Assembly (NCBI GenBank): GCA_023664705.1
Contig: JAMPFE010000003.1
Coordinates: 1-64,000 of the forward strand
Length of the DNA: 64,000 nucleotides
DNA from: Lachnospiraceae bacterium
GTDB taxonomy: Bacteria; Bacillota; Clostridia; Oscillospirales; Ruminococcaceae
Direction of reading: 5' to 3'
Below are positions 50,976 through 60,800 of this stretch, in pieces. The notes beneath the pieces are model-generated. The model was not told the origin of the DNA. It searched no databases and saw only the letters and a program-made list of their open reading frames with translations. Positions within the stretch are counted from its first letter, which is position 1; every line of letters starts with the position of its first letter. Made by a program: the position numbers and the translations under genes.

Positions 50976-52184
50976 TCACTCAATCGCCCTCGATAGCGTG
51001 ATAGCCAGAATATCCTCCGAGGCGGGGTTTTTCATGTAGTAGTTGGTGGTCTCCACGCGGCGGTAAACGCCGTCGTCGCCGAGCTGGCGCGTAACGACCG
51101 CCCGCTCGCGCTGCCCGTTTTCATACGCGGTTATCTGGTCTTGCACGTCAAACGTGTCGGAGAACAGCTGCTTGTCCTCGGGGTGCATCGTGGAAGCGCC
51201 GTGCACGATAAGCTCCGTATACACGCCCGTCGACGGACAGGAGCGTGTCGAAAACTGCTCGTATGCCATCATATAAAAGCTGTTGCGGCTTAGGTTGCTG
51301 AGAATAACGAGCGGATACCGCTTGAACACCGCGTTCAGCAAAAGCTGCGTCGCGCTCGCGGGCGGCAGCGTAAGCAGTATATCCTCTGTCTCGGGCATAT
51401 CGGCAGCGTTTTTCAGCGCCTCGCGGAAGTCCTCCTCGGGCATGGGCTTCGCGAACAGAAAGCCCTGTATCAGCTCGCAGCCGCAGGTGCGCAGAAATCC
51501 GAGCTGCTCCTTTGTCTCGACGCCCTCCGCGACGGTCGTCATCTTCAGGCGGTGCGCGAAATCGAAGATGCTCTCGAGCACTATGCGCTCCTTTTCGTCC
51601 TCGCAGTTGCCGCTCAGCAGCGATTTGTCTATCTTCAACACCGACGCGGGCACGTCCTTTACGAAATTCAGCGAGGACAAGCCGCTGCCGAAATCGTCAA
51701 TCGAAATCTCAAAGCCCGCGTCGTTTATGCTGCGGACGAATTGTATTATATCCGCGCCGTCGAACGCCAGCGCCGATTCGGTAATCTCGACCTCGATGAG
51801 CTTTCTGGGAACGCCGTACCCGTCGACGGTCTCCGCGAGGCGCTCGGCGAATTTCGGCTCCTTGGCGTGAAAGCGCGAGAAATTGACCGAGACGGTCACG
51901 ACGTGCCGCCCCGCCTTCAGCTCCCCCGCGAGGAACGCGCAGGTCTCGCGGAGCATATACCAGTCGAGCGCGGTAATGAGCCCGAGCTCCTCCAGCAGCG
52001 GAATGAACATGCCCGGGGATATCATCACGCCGTCCGACATCCTCCACCGCGCGAGCGCCTCCGCGCCCTGCACCTTGCCGTTTACCGCGTTGTGCTTCGG
52101 CTGATAGTAGACCTTAATCTCCTTGTTTTCGAGCGCCTTTTCGATAAGCCCGCCGATGTTGTCCTTGGTAATGTCAATGTTCAT
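50976..52184 (-). CDS. EAL-domain c-di-GMP phosphodiesterase
   Basis: 402 residues from ATG 52184 (AGGAGGTATACCC upstream). The EAL domain (about 20-260) keeps the catalytic residues: E42 in AEALARW, N101, EITE (133-136), D163 and D164 in SIDDFGSG, K184, E220 and Q240, so it is probably active. The C-terminal ~115 residues (LVILSNLSRNSFYMMAYEQF onward) resemble a PAS-like domain. No membrane span. It lies between the GH3 and cellobiose phosphorylase genes, in opposite direction. Confidence 0.9.
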   Translation of the reverse strand: MNIDITKDNIGGLIEKALENKEIKVYYQPKHNAVNGKVQGAEALARWRMSDGVMISPGMFIPLLEELGLITALDWYMLRETCAFLAGELKAGRHVVTVSVNFSRFHAKEPKFAERLAETVDGYGVPRKLIEVEITESALAFDGADIIQFVRSINDAGFEISIDDFGSGLSSLNFVKDVPASVLKIDKSLLSGNCEDEKERIVLESIFDFAHRLKMTTVAEGVETKEQLGFLRTCGCELIQGFLFAKPMPEEDFREALKNAADMPETEDILLTLPPASATQLLLNAVFKRYPLVILSNLSRNSFYMMAYEQFSTRSCPSTGVYTELIVHGASTMHPEDKQLFSDTFDVQDQITAYENGQRERAVVTRQLGDDGVYRRVETTNYYMKNPASEDILAITLSRAIE

Positions 52185-52246
52185 GGGTATACCTCCTAAT
52201 ATTTTTTTATTTAATTTGCATAAAAACTTTTCGCTTTTTCGGGTTT

Positions 52247-52315
52247 CCAAAGGGCGGAGCCCTTTGGCGCGGGGGTTGGGGGCGGAGCCCCCGCCCCCCC
52301 TCCCCTCGGAGAGGG
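52247..52315. repeat. Cluster of three hairpins with GGA-containing loops
   Basis: CCAAAGGG-CGGAG-CCCTTTGG (52247-52267), GGGGGC-GGA-GCCCCC (52278-52292) and CCCTC-GGA-GAGGG (52303-52315). They fill the GC-rich part of the 330-bp divergent gap between the EAL and GH94 genes; the remainder is an AT-rich promoter region. They resemble the hairpin array at 29173-29401. Confidence 0.75.
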
Positions 52316-52442
52316 TTTATATTCTTAATTATAGCATATTATAAAGATTTATTGTTATCCAAAAACGATTTTCGTCAATTTGAACATAAAACGCCGTGAA
52401 AATTTGTTACATATATATTCGGCGTGTAACCGTTTTCAGCAC

Positions 52443-52471
52443 TTGTATTTTTCGCTTATTTGTTGTATACT
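52443..52471 (+). promoter_or_regulatory. Promoter of the GH94 gene
   Basis: TTGTAT (52443-52448), 17-bp spacer, TATACT (52466-52471), 43 bp before the start. Confidence 0.6.
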
Positions 52472-52514
52472 TAAAGTGGATAAAAATTATTATAACCGAA
52501 AGGACGGTCTATTT

Positions 52515-55037
52515 ATGAAATTCGGTCATTTTGACGACAGCGCCAAGGAGTACGTCATCACGTCTCCGCGCACACCCTATCCGTGGATAAACTACCTCGG
52601 AACGCAGGGCTTCTTCTCGCTCATCTCCAACACGGCGGGAGGCTACAGCTTCTACAAGGACGCGCGTCTGCGCCGCATAACGCGCTACCGCTACAACAAC
52701 GTCCCCGTTGATATGGGCGGGCGCTACTTCTACCTCAAGGACGGCGATACCGTGTGGAACCCCGGCTGGTCCCCCGTAAAAACGGAGCTCGACGAATACG
52801 AGTGCCGCCACGGTCTCGGCTACACGATAATCACGGGCAAGAAGAACGGCGTTAAGGCAAGCGTCAAATTCTTCGTGCCGCAGGATTTCAACGGCGAGAT
52901 ACAGAAGGTCACGATAACCAACGAGAGCGGCGAGAAGAAGTCGCTGAAGCTCACGAGCTTCCTCGAGTGGTGCCTTTGGGACGCAAACGACGACACCACC
53001 AACTTCCAGAGAAACTACAACACGGGCGAGGTCGAAATAGTCGGCTCCACCATTTACCACAAGACCGAATACAAGGAGCGCCGCGACCATTTCGCGTTCT
53101 ACACGGTAAACGTTCCCGTGCAGGGCTTCGACACCGACCGCGAGAGCTTCCTCGGGCTGTACAACGGCTTCGAGCGCCCCGACGCGGTGTTCGAGGGCAA
53201 GCCGCACAATTCCGTCGCGGAGGGCTGGTCGCCCGTCGCCTCGCATTATATCGAGCTGGAGCTCGCCCCCGGCGAGAGCAAGGAGCTCGTGTTCTGCCTC
53301 GGCTACGTCGAGATGCCCGCCGACGAAAAATTCGACAAGAGCGGCAATTACGACGGCATAATCGCCTCCTACACGGTCGACGGAAACGGCAATAAGAAGC
53401 CGCTCGGCAACGTCATCAACAAGAAAAAGGCGCTTGAGATGATAGACCTCTGCAACACTCCCGAAAAGGCGGACAAGCTCTTCGAGAGCCTTAAAAACTA
53501 CTGGGATAAGCTCCTCACGCAGTACACGGTCGACTCCCCCGACGAAAAGGTCAACCGCATGGTCAACATCTGGAACCAGTATCAGTGCATGGTAACGTTC
53601 AATATGTCGCGCTCGGCGTCTTATTTCGAGAGCGGCATCGGCAGAGGAATGGGCTTCCGCGACAGCAACCAAGACCTGCTCGGCTTCGTTCATCAGATAC
53701 CCGAGAGAGCGCGCGAGCGCCTTATCGACCTCGCGGCGACCATGCTCGAAGACGGCGGCGCTTACCACCAGTATCAGCCGCTCACGAAAATGGGCAACCA
53801 CGAGCTCGGCTCGAACTTCAACGACGACCCGCTCTGGATGATCTTGGCAGTCGCGCAGTACGTCAAGGAAACGGGCGACGTCTCCATCCTCGACGAGAAA
53901 GTCCCCTACGAAAACAAGGCGGAGCTCGCCGACACCATGCTCGACCACTGCAAGCGCGCGTTCAACCACGTCTGCACCAAAATCGGTCCGCACGGTCTGC
54001 CGCTTTCGGGGCGCGCCGACTGGAACGACTGCCTGAACCTCTCCTGTTTCTCCGACAAGCCCGGCGAGAGCTTCCAGACCTACAACAACAAGGAGATCTT
54101 CCCGAACCCGCCGTTCTATTCGCAGAACGCCGAGTCCGTCATGATAGCGGGAATGTTCTGCTTTATCGGTCCCGAGTACCCCGCGATGTGCCGTCTTAAG
54201 GGCGACGAGACCGAGGCTAAGCGCGCCGAAGCCGAGATAGAGAAAATGCGCAAGGCCACCCTCGAAAAGGGCTACGACGGCGAGTGGTTCCTCCGCGCCT
54301 ACGACCACAACGGAAACAAGGTCGGCTCCAAGGAGTGCGACGAGGGCAAGATATTCATCGAGCCGCAGGGCTGGTGCGTTCTCGCGGGTCTCGGCAAGGA
54401 CAAGGGCTGCGACATCAAGACGCTCGAAAGCGTCGACAAGTACCTCAACAGCAAGCACGGGCTTGTGCTTAACAACCCCGCGTTCACTACCTATAAGATA
54501 GAGTACGGCGAAATTTCCACCTACCCGGGCGGCTACAAGGAAAACGCGGGCGTGTTCTGCCACAACAACGCGTGGATAATCTGCGCGGAGGCTGCCGTCG
54601 GGCACGGCGACAAGGCGTTCGAGTATTACAGCAAGATAGCCCCCGCGTTCCGCGAGGAAATGAGCGACCTGCACCGCACCGAGCCGTATGTATACGCGCA
54701 GATGATAGCGGGCAAGGACGGCAAGCGCCACGGCGAGGCAAAGAACTCGTGGCTGACGGGCACGGCTGCTTGGAACTTCGTCGCGATCTCGCAGTATATC
54801 CTCGGCGTAAAGCCGCAGTACGACGGGCTGAAGATAGACCCCTCCATTCCCCGCGAGTGGGACGGTCTCAAGCTCTCCCGCCAGTTCAGGGGAGCGACCT
54901 ACAAAATCAACGTCTCCAACCCGAACCACGTCTGCTCGGGCGTAAAGTCCATGACGGTCGACGGCAAGCCCGTTGACGGAAACGTCATCCCCGCGTTCGA
55001 CGGCGGCGAGCACACCGTTGAGGTGGTTCTCGGCTGA
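52515..55037 (+). CDS. Cellobiose phosphorylase (GH94)
   Basis: Splits cellobiose with phosphate into glucose-1-phosphate and glucose, saving ATP in anaerobic cellulose users. 840 residues from ATG 52515 (AAGGACGG upstream). Typical blocks: MKFGHFDDSAKEYVIT, GYSFYKDARLRRITRYRYNN, GRGMGFRDSNQDLLGF, and GRADWNDCLNLSCFSDK with the WND aspartate (about D505) as the likely catalytic acid. YPGGYKENAGVFCHNNAW near 530-548 nt equivalent (about residues 670-690) also fits. Cytosolic, no signal peptide. High similarity to the clostridial and ruminococcal CbpA group is inferred from motifs. Confidence 0.94.
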   Translation: MKFGHFDDSAKEYVITSPRTPYPWINYLGTQGFFSLISNTAGGYSFYKDARLRRITRYRYNNVPVDMGGRYFYLKDGDTVWNPGWSPVKTELDEYECRHGLGYTIITGKKNGVKASVKFFVPQDFNGEIQKVTITNESGEKKSLKLTSFLEWCLWDANDDTTNFQRNYNTGEVEIVGSTIYHKTEYKERRDHFAFYTVNVPVQGFDTDRESFLGLYNGFERPDAVFEGKPHNSVAEGWSPVASHYIELELAPGESKELVFCLGYVEMPADEKFDKSGNYDGIIASYTVDGNGNKKPLGNVINKKKALEMIDLCNTPEKADKLFESLKNYWDKLLTQYTVDSPDEKVNRMVNIWNQYQCMVTFNMSRSASYFESGIGRGMGFRDSNQDLLGFVHQIPERARERLIDLAATMLEDGGAYHQYQPLTKMGNHELGSNFNDDPLWMILAVAQYVKETGDVSILDEKVPYENKAELADTMLDHCKRAFNHVCTKIGPHGLPLSGRADWNDCLNLSCFSDKPGESFQTYNNKEIFPNPPFYSQNAESVMIAGMFCFIGPEYPAMCRLKGDETEAKRAEAEIEKMRKATLEKGYDGEWFLRAYDHNGNKVGSKECDEGKIFIEPQGWCVLAGLGKDKGCDIKTLESVDKYLNSKHGLVLNNPAFTTYKIEYGEISTYPGGYKENAGVFCHNNAWIICAEAAVGHGDKAFEYYSKIAPAFREEMSDLHRTEPYVYAQMIAGKDGKRHGEAKNSWLTGTAAWNFVAISQYILGVKPQYDGLKIDPSIPREWDGLKLSRQFRGATYKINVSNPNHVCSGVKSMTVDGKPVDGNVIPAFDGGEHTVEVVLG

Positions 55038-55057
55038 TAAAGCGAATATAAACACAA

Positions 55058-55088
55058 CAAAGGAGCGGCGATGTGCCGCTCCTTTTCG
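55058..55088. terminator. Bidirectional terminator between GH94 and EAL-repeat genes
   Basis: AGGAGCGGC and GCCGCTCCT with a 5-base loop, flanked by A and T runs. Lies 20 bp past the GH94 stop and at the end of the converging gene. Confidence 0.85.
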
Positions 55089-55090
55089 TG

Positions 55091-57682
55091 TTACTCGTTT
55101 ATGAAGATATTCTCCGTACAGTCCTTCGTCTGCACGAGACCGTTTCGGCTGCCGTAAGCCAGCGCCTCCCCCGCGAGGAATCTGACGTTCAGCTCGGTGT
55201 CCTCGATATAGACCTCGCCGTCGCCGTACATATCGCCGATACCGTTCACCAGACCGCCCTCGCACCGCATATCGACGGAGCAGTCGCTTACGCGGCAGTT
55301 CAGATTTCCCTTATGCGTCCCAATGCAGTTTATCGTGCGCCCGTTCGCGCCGCAGTTGACGGTGCCGCTGCGCATCATTATCCTGCCCGAGCCGTTTTCG
55401 AGCGTCCCTATGCAGGCGGTGTTTATGCCGCTCACCTTTATATCCAAAAAGAAATTCTTCATTTGCAGGTCGACCGCGCCGCCAATCGAGCCAATGCCCA
55501 CGGAATCGGGCGAGTTAATGGAGACCGTGCATTTGCAGTTCTCGAAATCGACGAGACTCCCGCCCTCGGAAATACCGATCGCCGTGCATTTTCTCCCCGA
55601 GCAGATAACGGTCGTGTCCCCGCCGATGAACCGTATAACGTTGGCGCGCTCGTTCTTGCCGCCTCCGACGGCAGTCACAAGGTCGCCGTTCGCCTCGATA
55701 TACACCTTTCCCTCCGTCGAGATCACGATGTTCCCGGGGTTCTCCTTGCTGTCCGTACCGATAGCGTAGCAGTCCGCCCTGTTGGAAATAACGCGCAGGT
55801 CGCCTTTCCCCGTAAAATTCACGGAGGAGGATTGAGGAACGTAAACTCCCTTTCCGTCGAACTCGTTTTTCCCGACCAGCTCTATCTCCGCCTCGGAATT
55901 GACGCCCAGCATTATCGAGGGCGCGTCCTTGTCGGTCTTTACGCGCACGTTGTCGAGGACTATCCTCGTTTTCAGCCCGTCCTTGATAACGAACAGCGTA
56001 TCGAGCAGAATGTCCGTCCGCCCTTTGAGAGTAACGTTCTCCGTCTCCACGAATACCGAGCTGTAATTGTCCGCTTTCAGCATGCACAAATCGACCGTCT
56101 CGCCCTCCGCGGGGTGATAAGCGCGGGAGATGTTCCCCGAGCCCTCGAGGTTGATATTCTCAATATCGCGCACTACGCTCTCCGAAATCTCCAGCAGCAT
56201 AACGGGCTTCGGCTTCGAGGTATAGAACCCCTGTATAAGGTCGGCGCCCAGCAGTATCATCGTCTGCAGCTCCTCGTAGGTCTCAACGCCCTCCGCGAGC
56301 GCCTGATAGCCGTTCTCATGGATAAACTCGATGATCCCCGAAACGAGCTTTCGTATCTTCGGCTTCGTGTGTATCCCCTCGATAAGCGCGCGGTCAATCT
56401 TCACATAGTCGGGATTATAGCGTATAAGGTTCGAGGTATTCGAGTAGCCCGTCCCGTAGTCGTCAACCGCGAGCTTTATATTGCAGCGCCCCATTCTCTC
56501 GTGGATAGCCTCCAGCTGCGCGTCGTCGATCTCGGTCTGCTCGGTAAACTCGATGACCATTTTCTCCATAAGCTCGCCGTATTCCTCCTCCAGCTTATGC
56601 CAGTCCTCGTCGGCAAGCATATGCGCCGTAATGGAATTTACGAACAGCTTTCGGTTTTTCAGCAGGTCCTGATGCTTTCCGATAATGTCAAGCGAGTTTC
56701 TCATGGTCGCCTTTTCAATATCGTAAAGCCTCCGCGCCCTCTCCGCGCAGTCGAGTATCTCCATAGGGTACATCCCGATGCTGCTCTCGCTGCGCATAAG
56801 CATCTCATACGCGACTATCTCGCCGTTGTAGGCGCTCACGATAGGCTGAAAATGATATGTAAACAAATTTTCGTTGATAAGCCGCAAAAAACGGCTCATC
56901 TTCTCAAATTCGCTCTTGTTGCTCTCGTATTTCTCCACGGAATATCCGACAACGCCCCCCGTGCCGTTCAGATTGGCCTCGTACAGCGCGAATTCCGCGG
57001 TGCTCATTCTTTTCGCGAGCGGCGCGGCGCTCTCTCCGATGCCCGCCGAGAACGTCAGCCTCCTGTCCGCCGAAAAGCCGTCCTCCGTCCCGCTCTCGAC
57101 AACGCTCCTCAGCTCCTCGAGATACTCCACGCCCGTCCCGACAAAATTCGGAATGTACAGCCAGAAGCGGTTCGCCGAATGAACCGAGGTCAGCGTGCCC
57201 TTCGGCGAGTGATTTATCATCGCCGTAAGCGCGTCGAAGATCTGATATTTCGTCGGCTCGCGCTCTCCCCTCGTCTCAAACTCTATAAGCGCCAGAAGCG
57301 ACGGAGCCGTGCTCTGCGAGATCTCCAGCACCAGCCGCGAGTTCTCGCATACGGGCAGTATCGACTTGCGCTGCCACTCGTGATAATCCTCGCTGCGCTT
57401 TAAAATGCCCGCCGTAAGGTTGTTGTCGTTGTACGAGACCATCTGCGCGGAAAGCTGCGTGCCGTTTTCAAAATGCTCGGGCAGCTTGTTTATAAACGCA
57501 AGCATCGTCTCGTAATCGGGCACCTCGTCCATGCCGCTCAGTGCGCGGGCGTTCCCGTCAAGGAACACCTGACGGGTCTCGTGGCTTATAAGGAAGCCGC
57601 CTATCTCGGGGCAGAACTCGATTATCTTCGGCCAAGCCTCGCCGAATATCTCCTTCCAGCCCATATTGTCAAAACCCGCCAC
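55091..57682 (-). CDS. EAL protein with degenerate GGDEF and C-terminal Gly-rich repeat domain
   Basis: 863 residues. About 120-250 resembles a GGDEF domain whose active-site loop reads SVHSANRFWLY, so it is non-catalytic. The EAL domain (about 268-500) keeps E293 (YEMLMR), N349, E378/E381 (EFTE), D407-D408 (VDDYGTG), K428, E464 and Q484, so it is probably an active phosphodiesterase. From about 540 to 845 comes a Gly-rich beta-repeat region (AIGISEGGSLVDFENCKC, VGIGSIGGAVDLQMKN, ACIGTLENGSGRIMM), like solenoid repeats of clostridial surface proteins. No signal peptide or membrane span, so the repeat domain is probably cytosolic. Start GTG 57682 follows AAGGGAG by ten bases. Confidence 0.85.
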   Translation of the reverse strand: MAGFDNMGWKEIFGEAWPKIIEFCPEIGGFLISHETRQVFLDGNARALSGMDEVPDYETMLAFINKLPEHFENGTQLSAQMVSYNDNNLTAGILKRSEDYHEWQRKSILPVCENSRLVLEISQSTAPSLLALIEFETRGEREPTKYQIFDALTAMINHSPKGTLTSVHSANRFWLYIPNFVGTGVEYLEELRSVVESGTEDGFSADRRLTFSAGIGESAAPLAKRMSTAEFALYEANLNGTGGVVGYSVEKYESNKSEFEKMSRFLRLINENLFTYHFQPIVSAYNGEIVAYEMLMRSESSIGMYPMEILDCAERARRLYDIEKATMRNSLDIIGKHQDLLKNRKLFVNSITAHMLADEDWHKLEEEYGELMEKMVIEFTEQTEIDDAQLEAIHERMGRCNIKLAVDDYGTGYSNTSNLIRYNPDYVKIDRALIEGIHTKPKIRKLVSGIIEFIHENGYQALAEGVETYEELQTMILLGADLIQGFYTSKPKPVMLLEISESVVRDIENINLEGSGNISRAYHPAEGETVDLCMLKADNYSSVFVETENVTLKGRTDILLDTLFVIKDGLKTRIVLDNVRVKTDKDAPSIMLGVNSEAEIELVGKNEFDGKGVYVPQSSSVNFTGKGDLRVISNRADCYAIGTDSKENPGNIVISTEGKVYIEANGDLVTAVGGGKNERANVIRFIGGDTTVICSGRKCTAIGISEGGSLVDFENCKCTVSINSPDSVGIGSIGGAVDLQMKNFFLDIKVSGINTACIGTLENGSGRIMMRSGTVNCGANGRTINCIGTHKGNLNCRVSDCSVDMRCEGGLVNGIGDMYGDGEVYIEDTELNVRFLAGEALAYGSRNGLVQTKDCTENIFINE

Positions 57683-57807
57683 AGCCTGTCATCTCCCTTG
57701 ACCTTGATTTCTCGTGCAATTCTTTGATTTACACTCATACAATATACATTATACAATATTTTTCATCAAAAGTCAATAGATTTTGCTGTTTTGTACAAAA
57801 ATATTCG

Positions 57808-60800
57808 TCACTTTACCGCGATCGCTATCCTGCTGCTTCCGCCCGCGCCGTCGCGGGACACGATTATCTTGCGGTCTATCTCGTTTTTCATCTCCGCGAC
57901 GTGGGATATAACGCCGATAAGGCGCTCTCCGTCGGACAGCCCCTCCAGCGCCGCCATCGCCTGCCGCAGCGTCTTGTCGTCAAGCGAGCCGAAGCCCTCG
58001 TCGATAAACATCGATTCCAGCCTTATCCCGCCCGCCGTGCTCCGCACCTCATCCGAAAGCCCCAGCGCCAGCGCCAGCGACGCAATGAACGACTCCCCGC
58101 CCGAAAGCGAAGAAACGGGTCTCTCCGACATATTGATATTATCGATAACGTTAAGCTCCAGCCCCGTCTTGCTGATCCTGTTTTTAGCCTCCTCGGGGCG
58201 CTTGAAAAGATACCGCCCTCCCGAAAATTTCCTCAGATGCTCGTTCGCGTGCCCGATCACCCTCTCAAAATAATACGACTGCACAAACGTCTCCAGGTCG
58301 AATTTCTCCGCCCCGCTCAGTCTCCCCGTAACGGTTCTGCAAAGCGCCTCCGCGTTTTCCGCGCGCCTTTTCAGCGCGGGATATTCGTCAACAAGCGCGG
58401 AAATATCGTTCAGCACGCCCCCGTTGACGACCTCCCTCGCGGAAGCCTCGCCGCGCTCCGCCTCCAACGCCCTTTTCCTTTCGGCAAGCTCCGCGGCTCG
58501 CGCCGCTATCCCCTCAACGTCGAGCTCTCCGTACCCCGCGATCTTTTCCTCCAGCGCCCCGATAGAGCCCTCCAGCCATTTGATATCCCCATCTCGGGCG
58601 CGAACCCCCGCGTCCGCGTCGGCATACGCCTTTTTCAGCTCCTCAATGCGCCCGTTCAGCCTGCCGATCTCGGCTCGCGCCTCGTCCTCCCCGCCGAACT
58701 CGAGGTCCCTTTTCAGCGCCGCGCAAACGTCGCTCTTCGCCCTTGCCTCGCCCTCCAGACGGTCGATCTCGGTCTGCGTTTCGCGTATCTTTTTCGAGAG
58801 CCCGTCGCGCTCTCCCGTCTTTTCGGGAATAAGCGCGCAAAGCTCCCGTCTGCGCCTTACGCCGTCCTCGCCGCGCTTCAGCTCCGCGGCTTTTTTCTCA
58901 ATATCGGCGTCGATCTCCGAAAGCCTTTCAAGCGCCGCCCTTTCGGCATTTTCAATCGCGAAGCCCCCCGAAACGCTCTCCATTACGTATTCGCAACTTT
59001 TCCTTGCCCCCTCCGCCGCCGCAGCAAGCTCCGAAGCGCGTTCCCGAGCCTCGTCGGCATTTTCAATCGCGAAGCCCCCCAGAAGCTCGGAGACTTTCCC
59101 CGAAACGCTCTCCATTACATATTCGCGGCTTTTTCTCGCGCCCTCCGCCGCCGTGAGCTCCGAAGCGCGTTCCCGAGCCCCGTCGGCATTTTCAATCGCA
59201 CAGCCCCCCAGAAGCTCGGAGACCTTCCCCGAAACGCTCTCCAACACGTATTCGCGCCTTTCCCTCGCGCCCTCCGCCGCCGCGGCAAGCTCCGAAGCTC
59301 GTCCCCGAGCCCCCTCGGCATTTTCGATCGCTCTCTCCCCCAAAAGCCCCGAGACCTTCCCCGAAACGCTCTCCAGCACGTATTCGCGCCTTTCCCTCGC
59401 GCCCTCCGCCGCCGCGGCAAGCCCCGAAGCTCGTCCCCGAGCCCCCTCGGCAGCCTTGACGGCAGCCTCGACCTCCTCCTCGGACGGCGCGGAAGCGGGC
59501 TTTCGCGCGCGGTGAGGGTTCTCCTCGTACACCATGCCGCACACGGGGCAGCGCTCCCCGGCGACGAGCCCCTCCGCGAGAATACCCGCGCGGTTGTCGT
59601 TAAAAGCGGTCTGCTTTTCGGCAGCCGCCCCCCCGAGAGCGTTCGCCTCGTCCCGCGCCGCCGTGTACTTTTCCAGAGCGTTTTTCAGCTCCGCGTCCCG
59701 CTTCCGCAGCTCGCCGAGCTCCCCCAGAAGCTCCCCCAGCGCGCTCTTCCGCCTGTTGAGCTCCCCAACGGCATTGCGCAGCTCGGCAGCGTCCGCCCCC
59801 GCGTTCTCAAGCGAAGCATTCTCCGCGGCGAGCCGCTCCAGCTCCTCCGAAAGCGCCCTTTCCCTCGGAACGTCTGCGTCTCTTTCGGCAGCCAGCCTCC
59901 GCGCCCTCTCCGAAAGCTCCCCGGCAGCCTTTTTCGCCCCGTCGTATTCGGCGTACTTCCCGAGCGAGCTCTCTATCGTCGCCGCCCTCGCGCTCAAAGC
60001 CCTCTCGCCCGTTTTGCCGTCCAAAAGCCGCTCCTGCGCCGCCAGAAACGCCTTTCCGACGGTCTCCAGCTCCTCCCTTTTAATCGCGAGCTTGCTTTTT
60101 TCACCCTTCAGCGCGGCCTCGTCCCTTGCCTTGGAGCTTGCCTTTTCGATCTCGACGGCAAGCGCGCGCTCCTCCTCCGAGAGCTTCTCCAGCTCCCCTC
60201 CGAGCCGCTCGACCTCCGCGCGGTTTTCGTCGGCGATCGACAGCAGGATCTCCCTCACGGCAGCATAGTCAAAGCGCTCTCTCGCCGCGCAAAGCTCCCC
60301 GAAATACGCGCTGTCCTCCGCGCAGCTTATCCTCCCGACAGCGCTTTTAAGCGCGTTTTCCGCGTCCAACCGCTCTCTTTCGCGCATATCTCCGTAAGCC
60401 CCCAGCCTCTCGCCGAAGTCGTTGTAAACGTCCGTCTTGAATATATGCCGGAATATCTCGCGGCGCTTTTTGGTGTCCGCGTTCAGCACCTCCTGAAACT
60501 TGCCCTGCGCTATCATCTCTATCTGCCGGAACTGCTCCCTGTCTATTCCGAGAATATCCGTTATCTCCGTATTTTCCCGGGAAACGCTCTTCACGCTGCC
60601 GTCGGGATAAGTCAGCAGCGCCTGCGTCTGCCTGAATTTCTCCTCTCCCCTCGCCGAAACGAATTTCATCTCGCGAAAGACGGCGTATTTCATCCCGCCG
60701 TTCACAAACTCAAGAGTCACCCTCGTCGGCGCGCCGTGCTCCGCAAAGCTCGAGTGCAGCGTGTCTCTCGCGCGGTAGCCGCCGCCCGACGGCTCCCCGT

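Noticed and set aside
52509..55265. 918-codon minus-strand ORF opposite the GH94 gene
   Set aside because: Antisense shadow; composition biased and no RBS.
58949..59452. CRISPR-like array in sbcC
   Set aside because: Units are in-frame coding repeats of 132 bp without unique spacers.
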